Source of the DNA: Paludibacteraceae bacterium
GTDB taxonomy: Bacteria; Bacteroidota; Bacteroidia; Bacteroidales; Paludibacteraceae
Reading direction: 5' to 3'
Length of the DNA: 8,516 bases
Assembly (NCBI GenBank): GCA_023227695.1
Contig: JALNVE010000134.1
Location: 1 to 8,516, forward strand
Below are positions 1 through 5,627 of this stretch, piece after piece. Under the pieces are notes generated by a model, which saw only the letters and a program-made list of their open reading frames with translations, was not told where the DNA came from and ran no database searches. The first letter of the stretch is position 1; every line of letters starts with the position of its first letter. The translations under genes and the position numbers were made by a program.

Positions 1-77
1 CTTACTACCGCAAGCTTAAAGCTCATCGGGTAGTCTTTTTGTGAACGTCTAACGTACTGTCTTTCTTTTCCTTTCAT
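1..77 (-). CDS. IS3-family transposase OrfA, N-terminal part (runs off left edge)
   Basis: An open frame starts at an ATG (77-75) and continues through 25 codons to the window edge without a stop. It contains QYVRRSQKDYPMSFKLAVV. This resembles the N-terminus of Bacteroidetes IS3-family OrfA proteins, where an R-R-[ST]-Q-[RK]-D-Y-x-[ML]-[SA]-F-K-L stretch opens the helix-turn-helix that binds the element's ends. The match is from memory of the family, not a search. An internal in-frame Met (26-24) could also be a start, but the family motif begins upstream of it, so the 77 start is preferred. No Shine-Dalgarno is visible. A small hairpin lies 3 nt upstream of the start. OrfB, the DDE catalytic part usually made by frameshifting from OrfA, would lie outside the window. 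Confidence 0.7.
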   Translation of the reverse strand, partial: MKGKERQYVRRSQKDYPMSFKLAVV

Positions 78-80
78 ATT

Positions 81-101
81 CGTTACTTTTTTGTTGTAAC
101 G
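81..101 (-). other. Hairpin next to the transposase start codon
   Basis: CGTTAC (81-86) and GTAACG (96-101) form a perfect 6-bp stem with a 9-nt loop. On the minus-strand transcript the stem ends 3 nt before the OrfA ATG, so in a read-through transcript it would cover the ribosome landing area. Some insertion sequences use such structures to limit translation from outside promoters. That role here is inference, and the stem is short. Confidence 0.35.
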
Positions 102-130
102 CTATTTCAGGACGTGACAATTGTCATATA

Positions 131-166
131 TAAAAAGCCGGTCTTCCTCAGCGGGAGACCGGCTTT
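131..166 (-). terminator. Bidirectional rho-independent terminator after sseB
   Basis: AAAGCCGGTCTTCC (134-147) pairs with positions 153-166 in a 14-bp stem with one G-U pair and a 5-nt loop. Read on the minus strand the stem is followed by a T-run (from plus-strand A's at 132-136). On the plus strand it is followed by TTTGTTTT, so it could stop transcription both ways. It lies 21 nt past the stop codon of the SseB-family gene and ends the four-gene operon. Confidence 0.9.
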
Positions 167-187
167 GTTTTATGAAAATTGATGTTT

Positions 188-1057
188 TTAATTTCTATAC
201 ACCGGTTCTACATTATTGAAGTAGTTGCTAAGATTTCCGTTTTCGTAGATAGGTGCCATGTTGATGCGTTTGCCTTGTGGGGCGTACGGACGGATGGCAA
301 CGCCTAGTTCACTGAAGATCTCTTGCTCTTTTTCGTTTCCGGTGAGTTTGACTCCTATCAGTAGGGTAGGTTCTTGACCAGAACCCTCTTTCTCCATTAA
401 GGCGATATAGACAGCGGTTATATCTGTTTTTGTTTTCGAGAATTCAATTAACGTAGTCTCTAATCCTTCCGGAACATGAGCTGGTTTGCCTATACGGATT
501 GTTGTCTTCTCTTTGAGGGTTTCGCTTTCTGGTTCGCCTAGTAGTGTTCCGTCAAGAAGACTTTGGATTTCAGGAGGGGTAAGTTCTTTGCCCGTATCGG
601 AGAATGGATTCAGAACAAGGCAGGCTCCCTTGGTAGCCATGAATAATTTTCGACCGGTTATCTCTATATAAGGAACTTCCTCCTTTATGATATCGTTGTC
701 GTACAATCTTTGTAAAGAGGTAAATGCCGGAATTTTTCCTTCTTTCAACGTCTTTATTCTAACAGAGGTTCCTTTCTGAAGCTCTTCTGGCCCGTTCTGA
801 CCTTTGTCTGTCAATACAATTATCTTTGTATCCAATAACTTTTTATAGAATTGAGGCCTCATGGCAGGCTCAGTAGCTGCTTTTTTCAAAAGAGATTCAA
901 GAGTCTCTTCCTCTGCTTCCTCTTGAGGTGCTTCGGCTGTTGCTTTTTCTTCCTCTTCTTTAATCTCTTCTTCCTGTGCAGGCTCTTGTGGAGTCTCAAC
1001 CTCTTCTGCCTTTTTTGCAGTCTCTTTCTTCTTTTTTAAGAAATCAAATAGTCCCAT
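188..1057 (-). CDS. SseB-family protein with a charged N-terminal extension
   Basis: The 289-residue product matches the enhanced serine sensitivity (SseB) family. Residues 53-172 look like the SseB N-terminal domain: a helix with PAMRPQFYKKLL, then the strand-rich stretch IEITGRKLFMATKGACLVLN and a PFSDTGKELTPPEIQSLL segment, the conserved LNP-S-x-x-G-x-x-L-x-x-x-E-I pattern. Residues 183-287 fit the SseB C-terminal domain. Residues 7-52 form a Lys/Glu-rich, low-complexity linker after a short MGLFDFL start, unusually long compared with the bare two-domain form. No signal peptide or membrane segment is seen, so it is probably cytoplasmic. The molecular function of the family is poorly known; overexpression in E. 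coli was linked to serine tolerance. It starts 24 nt after the deaminase stop and is the last gene of the operon. Confidence 0.85.
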   Translation of the reverse strand: MGLFDFLKKKKETAKKAEEVETPQEPAQEEEIKEEEEKATAEAPQEEAEEETLESLLKKAATEPAMRPQFYKKLLDTKIIVLTDKGQNGPEELQKGTSVRIKTLKEGKIPAFTSLQRLYDNDIIKEEVPYIEITGRKLFMATKGACLVLNPFSDTGKELTPPEIQSLLDGTLLGEPESETLKEKTTIRIGKPAHVPEGLETTLIEFSKTKTDITAVYIALMEKEGSGQEPTLLIGVKLTGNEKEQEIFSELGVAIRPYAPQGKRINMAPIYENGNLSNYFNNVEPVYRN

Positions 1058-1081
1058 AAATTATTTTTTGTATAGTTATTA

Positions 1082-2311
1082 TTATTTATATCTCTTCTTT
1101 ACACTTTGAATAATCTCTTCTTCTCCGTCTACGTGGCGGTTCTGCATAAGGATGCGGCCGTTACAGATCACGGTGTCGATGCATTCGCTGTTGGCGGCAT
1201 AGACCCAGTTGGAGAGTAGATGGTGGCATGGCACCATGCGTTCGTTGTTCAGATCAATGAGGAGAGCGTCGGCAAGCTTGCCCTCTTTAATTTCGCCGGC
1301 GTCAAGGTCGAAGGCTTCGGCTCCGTTTTTGGTGGCCATCTCGAAGATGGTCGAAACGGGTATGCTCTCGGCTCCGTATTTCTCCTTGGCACGGATGGAG
1401 GCGAACTTCATCTCTTCCCTCATGTCCTGATTATTGTTGGATGAGCAGCCGTCAGTTCCCAAAGTTATCTTGCAGCCTTTGTCCAAAGCCGCTTGAATAG
1501 GGAAGTAGCCGGACGATAGCTTCATGTTCGAAATAGGGTTGTGAGAGATCACCGAGCCATGCTTGCTGATAATCTCCATATCGTTTTCGGTAATGTGTAC
1601 GGCATGGGCTAAAATAACCTTTGGGCAATCTAAAACGCCATACTTTTCTAAAAGTTCGATAGGCGTGCATCCATGTTCTTTTAGGCAGTCGTCCACCTCT
1701 TTCTTCGTCTCTGAGACGTGGGTGTGAAGTACCCAGTTGTGTTCTTTTGCAACCTCGGCACAGCGTTGAAACTCTGTCTTGTTGGTCGAGTAGATGGCAT
1801 GAGGCGATATCGTCATTTGGATCAATGGAGCGTCGCTTAACTGCTTGTTGGCTCCGCTTGATTTCTGGTCAATGTCTTTCAATCCAAGACTGTCTATCGC
1901 AAAAATTCCGATGGCTGCGCGGATGCCCATCTCTTTAGCCGCACGAATAGTAGCCTCCTCTTTCCAATACATATCGTTGAAGAATACGGTTCCTGATTTG
2001 ATCATCTCTAGGATGGAGAGGCGGGTTCCTATACAAATGTCGTCGGGGGTTAGTTTAGCTTCGAAAGGCCAGATATAGTCGTTTAACCAAGTGAAGAGCG
2101 GAAGGTCGTCAGCGTAGCCTCTCAGCAGACTCATAGGCGAGTGCGTATGCGTATTGTAGAAAGGTGGCAAGATTGCCTTGTCTGTTCCGTCAATGATGGT
2201 ATCTGATGTTGAAGGTGTGGCATCTGTTCCGATTTTAGAGAATCGGTTGCCTTCGATTCTTATATGGGTAACCAGACCGTTAAGTTGAATGTTCTTTATG
2301 AAAATAGACAT
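1082..2311 (-). CDS. mtaD: Amidohydrolase, probable 5-methylthioadenosine/S-adenosylhomocysteine deaminase
   Basis: This 409-residue metal-dependent hydrolase of the ATZ/TRZ type would deaminate methylthioadenosine or S-adenosylhomocysteine to the inosine forms in the cytoplasm. Using the ATG at 2311 as residue 1, the visible metal ligands are H55 and H57 (NTHTHSPMSLLRGYADDLPL), H198 with catalytic E201 (HTHVSE) and D287 (LGTDGCSSNN). A further conserved His, H236, lies in ILAHAVH. These match the layout of the characterised Thermotoga MtaD. The frame is open up to a TTG at 2344, but the ATG at 2311 is preferred: it begins the usual SIFIKN-type N-terminus, whereas the 11 upstream residues are Lys-rich and look untranslated. 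Other nucleoside or guanine-type deaminases of the superfamily are possible, so the substrate is less certain than the fold. It lies 89 nt after trmN6 and 24 nt before the SseB-family gene. Confidence 0.8.
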   Translation of the reverse strand: MSIFIKNIQLNGLVTHIRIEGNRFSKIGTDATPSTSDTIIDGTDKAILPPFYNTHTHSPMSLLRGYADDLPLFTWLNDYIWPFEAKLTPDDICIGTRLSILEMIKSGTVFFNDMYWKEEATIRAAKEMGIRAAIGIFAIDSLGLKDIDQKSSGANKQLSDAPLIQMTISPHAIYSTNKTEFQRCAEVAKEHNWVLHTHVSETKKEVDDCLKEHGCTPIELLEKYGVLDCPKVILAHAVHITENDMEIISKHGSVISHNPISNMKLSSGYFPIQAALDKGCKITLGTDGCSSNNNQDMREEMKFASIRAKEKYGAESIPVSTIFEMATKNGAEAFDLDAGEIKEGKLADALLIDLNNERMVPCHHLLSNWVYAANSECIDTVICNGRILMQNRHVDGEEEIIQSVKKRYK

Positions 2312-2400
2312 CAATTTTTTTTTTATTCTATATGAAATGGCCAATAGGCAGCACTTTTAAAAATATAAAAATTATAGGTAAGAAGGCCTCTTTTCTAGAT

Positions 2401-3114
2401 TTATTTGTCGAGATAGAAATCTTTTGTCATTTCGCAGAATGCGGGTGAGTAGACGTGGCGTTCAATCTCTATGAGCAGTTCGTCTTCAATTGTCTCTGCC
2501 TCCTGTTTGGAGAAGTCGAGAAGTATGCGTTTTGGCTGTGCGTCAATTCTTGGAATGACGTGTGTCTGATGAGCCAAATAGAATCCTTCCTTTTTCGCTA
2601 AAGCGATGAATGTCTCGTTTTCGGAATGGGGTAGGATGACGGCAAAATGTCCTTTGTCTGAAAGTATAGTAGAGGCTGACAGCAGCTCCTCGTAACTCAA
2701 AGAGTCCGTGTGGCGGGCAAGCGTTCGCTGCTCGTTGGGGTTCTTCTTAGAATCGATGAAGTAGGGTGGGTTGCTAACTATTAGGTCGAAAGACGAATGT
2801 GTCTTCTTTAAAAAATCCTGAAGAGAAACATTGAGGCTTGACAGCCTCTCTTTCCACGGTGAATTTTCAAAGTTACTGTTGGCTTGCTCGTTGGCATCTG
2901 TATCTATCTCGATGGCTTGAATCTGCGTATCGGCAGCCGATCGTTGCGCCAGCATAAGGGAGATTAATCCAGTGCCAGCTCCTACATCCAAAATAGTCCG
3001 GGCTTGACTTACGTTAGCCCACGCACCCAAAAGAACGCCGTCTGTGCCCACTTTCATGGCGCATCGGTCTTGCTCTATCCTGAACTGCTTGAATTGGAAG
3101 TAGGAGTTGGACAT
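2401..3114 (-). CDS. trmN6: tRNA1(Val) (adenine(37)-N6)-methyltransferase
   Basis: The 237-residue product is a Rossmann-fold SAM-dependent methyltransferase of the TrmN6/YfiC family, which makes m6A at position 37 of tRNA1(Val). The family-typical N-terminus FKQFRIEQDRCAMKVGTDGV (8-27) is present. The SAM-binding motif DVGAGTG is at 43-49, the acidic residues E69 and D71 are in place for the ribose, and the catalytic motif IV is NPPY (115-118), as in other N6-adenine methyltransferases. The C-terminal YSPAFCEMTKDFYL (222-235) is also characteristic. Length is normal for the family. The start at 3114 is 5 nt past the exonuclease stop, so the two are almost certainly co-transcribed and possibly translationally coupled. 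Its by-product, S-adenosylhomocysteine, is a possible substrate of the next gene's enzyme. Confidence 0.9.
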   Translation of the reverse strand: MSNSYFQFKQFRIEQDRCAMKVGTDGVLLGAWANVSQARTILDVGAGTGLISLMLAQRSAADTQIQAIEIDTDANEQANSNFENSPWKERLSSLNVSLQDFLKKTHSSFDLIVSNPPYFIDSKKNPNEQRTLARHTDSLSYEELLSASTILSDKGHFAVILPHSENETFIALAKKEGFYLAHQTHVIPRIDAQPKRILLDFSKQEAETIEDELLIEIERHVYSPAFCEMTKDFYLDK

Positions 3115-3119
3115 GGATT

Positions 3120-3887
3120 TTATTTCTTCATTTCACGTAATCTGATGTTGGTCAATACACGCTTGGTGTCGAGGGCAAAGTTGCTCTGCATAATCCAGCC
3201 ATAGTAACCTTGGTCTTCCTTGAAAACATCTGTAACTTTCTTTCCTTTGTACTTTCCGAAGTTGATGTACTCAACGCCATTGTCATCATAGACGATACGT
3301 CCGGCGAAGTCGGCGTTCTTGTTGAATGAAGAGAATGCGGATAAGTATTCGATGTCGTTCTTGAGGTCGGGATACATGTCGAGCTGAGCCATCAAAACTT
3401 CGTAAGTTGCTTTTGTATCGGCAGCAGCACCGTGTGCGCCAACCAAATCTTTTTTGCAGTAGAATTTGTATGCAGCGGAGAGTGTGCGTTGTTCCATTTT
3501 GTGGAAGATAGTCTGCACATCCACAAACTTACGTTTCTTCATGTCGATGTCTATGCCTGCACGGATAAACTCCTCTGCAAGCAATGGAATATCGAAGCGG
3601 TTGGAGTTGTAACCGGCCAAGTCGCAGCCCTCAATGTCGTTGGCAATGTTTTTTGCCTCCTCTTTGAAAGTAGGACATCCACTTACGTCTGCGTCAGAGA
3701 TCCCGTGTATCTCGGTTGAGGCTTCAGGGATATGTCTCTCCGGATTAATTCTCATTGTCTTACTCTCTTCTTTCCCGTTGGGATAGATCTTTAAATAGGA
3801 GATTTCTACGATTCTATCATTTACAATGTCGATTCCCGTAGTTTCCAAATCGAAAAACACCAAAGGGTTCTTTAAGTTGAGTTGCAT
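3120..3887 (-). CDS. DEDDh 3'-5' exonuclease with ExoX-like C-terminal domain
   Basis: A 255-residue DnaQ-like exonuclease, numbered from the ATG at 3887. Motif Exo I is FFDLETTG with D13 and E15; Exo II is AGYNSNRFDIPLL with D99; Exo III is GAHGAAADT with H152 and D157. All DEDDh catalytic residues are therefore present. After the nuclease domain (about 8-170), residues 205-255 contain INFGKYKGKKVTDVF and a YYGWIMQSNFALDTK segment, the FGKYKGK-type domain found at the end of exonuclease X-like proteins. The frame is open back to a TTG at 3932, but that extension overlaps a likely leader and the ATG directly precedes the conserved LKNPLVFFDLETTG. The protein is often annotated as DNA polymerase III epsilon in this group; repair or proofreading roles are both possible. 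It follows dnaN after a strong terminator, and its own promoter was not found with confidence. Confidence 0.88.
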   Translation of the reverse strand: MQLNLKNPLVFFDLETTGIDIVNDRIVEISYLKIYPNGKEESKTMRINPERHIPEASTEIHGISDADVSGCPTFKEEAKNIANDIEGCDLAGYNSNRFDIPLLAEEFIRAGIDIDMKKRKFVDVQTIFHKMEQRTLSAAYKFYCKKDLVGAHGAAADTKATYEVLMAQLDMYPDLKNDIEYLSAFSSFNKNADFAGRIVYDDNGVEYINFGKYKGKKVTDVFKEDQGYYGWIMQSNFALDTKRVLTNIRLREMKK

Positions 3888-3949
3888 CTTGTTTTCTTTT
3901 TTATCTGTAGTGAGATGTTCTTTTTGAAGCAAAGGCTTCGTCTTTTTAG

Positions 3950-3982
3950 AAAAAAAACTTCCGACTCAAAATGAATCGGAAG
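3950..3982 (-). terminator. Rho-independent terminator of dnaN
   Basis: CTTCCGA (3958-3964) pairs with TCGGAAG (3976-3982). After one mismatch three further pairs close a 3-nt loop. On the minus strand the stem is followed by eight T's (plus-strand A's 3950-3957). It lies 28 nt downstream of the dnaN stop and separates dnaN from the exonuclease operon. Confidence 0.88.
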
Positions 3983-4010
3983 CATTTTATTGTATGTGTT
4001 TCAAAAATGC

Positions 4011-5135
4011 TTAGTCGTTCAAGCTCATTGGCATGATAAGCATTAATGTATCTTCTTGTGCTTCCTGCTCGAATGGTAATACCAATCCAGCTCTCGAAGG
4101 GTCGGCCAGCTCGATCACGATGTCTTGAGAAGACAAGTTGCTGAGGATTTCGATGAGGAAGGATGATTTGAATCCGATCTTCATTGGTTCGCCTTCGTAT
4201 TGGCAAGTCATTTGTTCCTTAGCAGAAACAGAGAAGTCCAAATCTTGAGCTGAGACAACTAGCTCGTTCGCTGAAAACTCTAATTTTACCAAGTTAGTTG
4301 CTTGGTTAGAGAATACAGATACACGTCTCAAAACATTCATCAAAGAGGCTCTGTCCAAAATAGCCTTGTAAGGGTTGTTCTGTGGAATTACAGAGTTGTA
4401 ATTAGGGAAACGGCCCTCTACCAAACGACACATCATAGTGTAGTTTGACAAAGTGAAGCAAGCGTTCTTAGAATCGAACTTGATCTGCACGTCGCCCTCC
4501 TCTTTTGGAAGGATGTTTTTTAATAAGTTGGTTGGCTTCTTAGGCAAAATGAAAGAGCAGATGCTATCTCCTTTTGCAGCAGTAGTCTTTATGCGGACAA
4601 GTTTGTGTGCGTCTGACGCAACAAATGTGATGTCTTCAGTAGTGATATCGAAGAAGATACCGTTCATTACCTGACGGAGCTCATCATCGGCAGTAGCAAA
4701 GATGGTTTTGATGATACCCGAAGAGAGTGTATGTACACCAACGGTAAAAGAGTTGGCATCGTCGGCAAGAGTTGGCATCTTAGGGTATTCGTCACCGTTC
4801 TGACCAATAAAGTTGAAAACACCGGTTTCTGACTTGATTGCCATTGCTAGGTTTTCATCATTGATCTCGAATGTGAGTGGTTGGTCTGAAAACTCCTTAA
4901 GTGTCTCCAAAAGTATTTTTGCGGAAAGTGCAATAGAACCATCACCTTCTGATGCGTCCAGATCCATAGTGGTGACGAGTGTCGTCTCCAAATCAGATGC
5001 TGTCATGATCAATTTTCCGCCTTCAATTTTGAAGAGGAAGTTGTCCAATATCGGAAGTGGACTCTTTGCATTTATTACACGGCTAATTGCCTGTAAATGA
5101 CTAAGTAAACCAGTACTCGAAACGGTAAACTTCAT
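4011..5135 (-). CDS. dnaN: DNA polymerase III subunit beta (sliding clamp)
   Basis: The 374-residue protein is the ring-shaped processivity clamp that encircles DNA and tethers replicative and repair enzymes. Three clamp domains follow in order, about residues 1-122, 130-250 and 255-374. Recognisable landmarks are SPLPILDNFLF (25-35), TASDLETTL (45-53), ELRQVMNGIFFDI (152-164), SDAHKLVRI (174-182), EGRFPNYNSVIPQN (240-253), DPSRAGLVLPF (345-355) and the C-terminal LMLIMPMSL (364-372), which contributes to the partner-binding cleft. Length is standard for the family. The ATG at 5135 begins the classic MKF start. It stands as a single-gene unit with a terminator 28 nt after its stop. No dnaA or other initiation gene is visible, so the window gives no evidence of an adjacent origin. 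Confidence 0.97.
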   Translation of the reverse strand: MKFTVSSTGLLSHLQAISRVINAKSPLPILDNFLFKIEGGKLIMTASDLETTLVTTMDLDASEGDGSIALSAKILLETLKEFSDQPLTFEINDENLAMAIKSETGVFNFIGQNGDEYPKMPTLADDANSFTVGVHTLSSGIIKTIFATADDELRQVMNGIFFDITTEDITFVASDAHKLVRIKTTAAKGDSICSFILPKKPTNLLKNILPKEEGDVQIKFDSKNACFTLSNYTMMCRLVEGRFPNYNSVIPQNNPYKAILDRASLMNVLRRVSVFSNQATNLVKLEFSANELVVSAQDLDFSVSAKEQMTCQYEGEPMKIGFKSSFLIEILSNLSSQDIVIELADPSRAGLVLPFEQEAQEDTLMLIMPMSLND

Positions 5136-5157
5136 GCCTATATGAATTTATGTTTTA

Positions 5158-5165
5158 CAAAAATA
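5158..5165 (-). promoter_or_regulatory. Possible -7 promoter box upstream of dnaN
   Basis: The minus strand reads TATTTTTG, an exact match to the Bacteroidetes -7 consensus TAnnTTTG, 22 nt before the dnaN ATG. No clear TTTG box occurs at the usual distance upstream, so this is a half-match in AT-rich DNA and would imply a very short leader. Confidence 0.3.
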
Positions 5166-5233
5166 ATACGGATAAAGGATTCTGAGGTATTAATCAATTG
5201 TTGATTTGTATCTTACGTCCTTTAACCCGTTTA

Positions 5234-5261
5234 CAAATTTACAAAAAATAATGAGAACAAA
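5234..5261 (-). promoter_or_regulatory. Possible second promoter upstream of dnaN
   Basis: The minus strand has TAAATTTG (5241-5234), an exact TAnnTTTG match, with a TTTG (5261-5258) 16 nt upstream. The usual spacing is about 19-20 nt, so the pair is suboptimal. It would give a leader of roughly 90 nt containing the dyad AATCAA-TTG-TTGATT at 5192-5206. Confidence 0.3.
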
Positions 5262-5382
5262 GAAATTAAAAAAACAAAAGAGAAAAATGAAAATGCCATT
5301 CTTTTATTTTTTGTTATTGCCAAAAATGTATGAATGAAGAGAATTTATATCGCATAGAGAAGTTCCTCTAACAAAAATGAAT

Positions 5383-5410
5383 TCGTGTCACAACTTGTGA
5401 CATAACACGA
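5383..5410. promoter_or_regulatory. 17-bp palindrome with overlapping outer dyad, candidate operator
   Basis: TGTCACAA-C-TTGTGACA (5386-5402) is a perfect inverted repeat with 8-bp arms around a single base. An outer pair, TCGTGT (5383-5388) and ACACGA (5405-5410), overlaps it. No T-run follows, so it does not look like a terminator. The arm length suggests a dimeric regulator such as a CRP/FNR-type protein, but the regulator is unknown. It is about 250 nt upstream of dnaN. Confidence 0.45.
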
Positions 5411-5487
5411 TTGGCATATAGAAAAAAAGTGGAATTATATTGGGAAAGATCGAGGCTGTCAAAGGTTTGCTTGCATTACTTCATCAC

Positions 5488-5627
5488 TATCCACAAAAAA
5501 AGGATGCCGAAACCGACATCCTTTTCTCTTATAATTTATCAGATTTTAGTATCTTATAATTTCCGTGGTTGATGGGAATTTTGCATCTGATATATCCAAT
5601 CCTTCCGGTACTTTGGCGGTTTTGAGG
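5488..5627 (-). repeat. Dispersed repeat copy 1: LRR 3' end plus terminator
   Basis: This 140-bp segment covers the terminator, the stop region and the last 26 codons of the LRR gene. It matches 7965-8103 with about seven mismatches and one A indel by eye. The encoded 26 residues are identical in both copies. Confidence 0.92.
5495..5525 (-). terminator. Rho-independent terminator of the LRR gene (repeat copy 1)
   Basis: AAAAGGATG (5498-5506) pairs with CATCCTTTT (5517-5525). On the minus strand the stem extends inward by a U-G, a C-G and a G-C pair around a 4-nt loop. Seven plus-strand A's (5495-5501) give the T-run. It starts 20 nt after the LRR stop codon. Confidence 0.9.

Larger units (their letters stand above)
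1..119 (-). mobile_element. Partial IS3-family insertion sequence, one end
   Basis: The element is inferred from the OrfA start at 77 and the short non-coding leader before it. Read on the minus strand, the leader could begin at TGTCACGTCCTG (119-108); IS3-family ends usually begin with TG. An alternative outer boundary is the TG at 126. The boundary is uncertain because the other end of the element, and so the terminal inverted repeat and target duplication, lie outside the window. The end lies only about 11 nt beyond the neighbouring operon's terminator, so the insertion appears to have spared the operon. Confidence 0.5.
5136..5494. other. AT-rich intergenic region between the LRR gene and dnaN
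   Basis: No coding frame here looks real on either strand. The region holds the two possible dnaN promoters, a small dyad at 5192-5206 (AATCAA-TTG-TTGATT) and a 17-bp palindrome at 5386-5402. The rest is AT-rich sequence with A-runs around 5243-5285 and shows nothing else recognisable. Confidence 0.6.

Noticed and set aside
1..44. Short plus-strand frames at the left edge ending at TAG (31-33) or TGA (42-44)
   Set aside because: They overlap the minus-strand transposase frame, which carries a recognisable family motif.
2312..2344. Extension of the deaminase to a TTG at 2344
   Set aside because: The 11 added residues are Lys-rich with no family similarity and the run of A's looks like an untranslated leader; the ATG at 2311 fits the family.
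2381..2396. AGAAGGCCTCTT near-palindrome after trmN6
   Set aside because: The perfect part is only AGGCCT, too short for a terminator or a convincing operator.
3888..3932. Extension of the exonuclease to a TTG at 3932
   Set aside because: The added 15 residues are hydrophilic with no conservation expected, and the ATG at 3887 directly precedes the nuclease domain.
3902..3933. TTTG then TACAGATA 20 nt downstream on the minus strand, before the exonuclease
   Set aside because: Spacing fits a Bacteroidetes promoter but the -7 box matches only the leading TA, so it is too weak to call.
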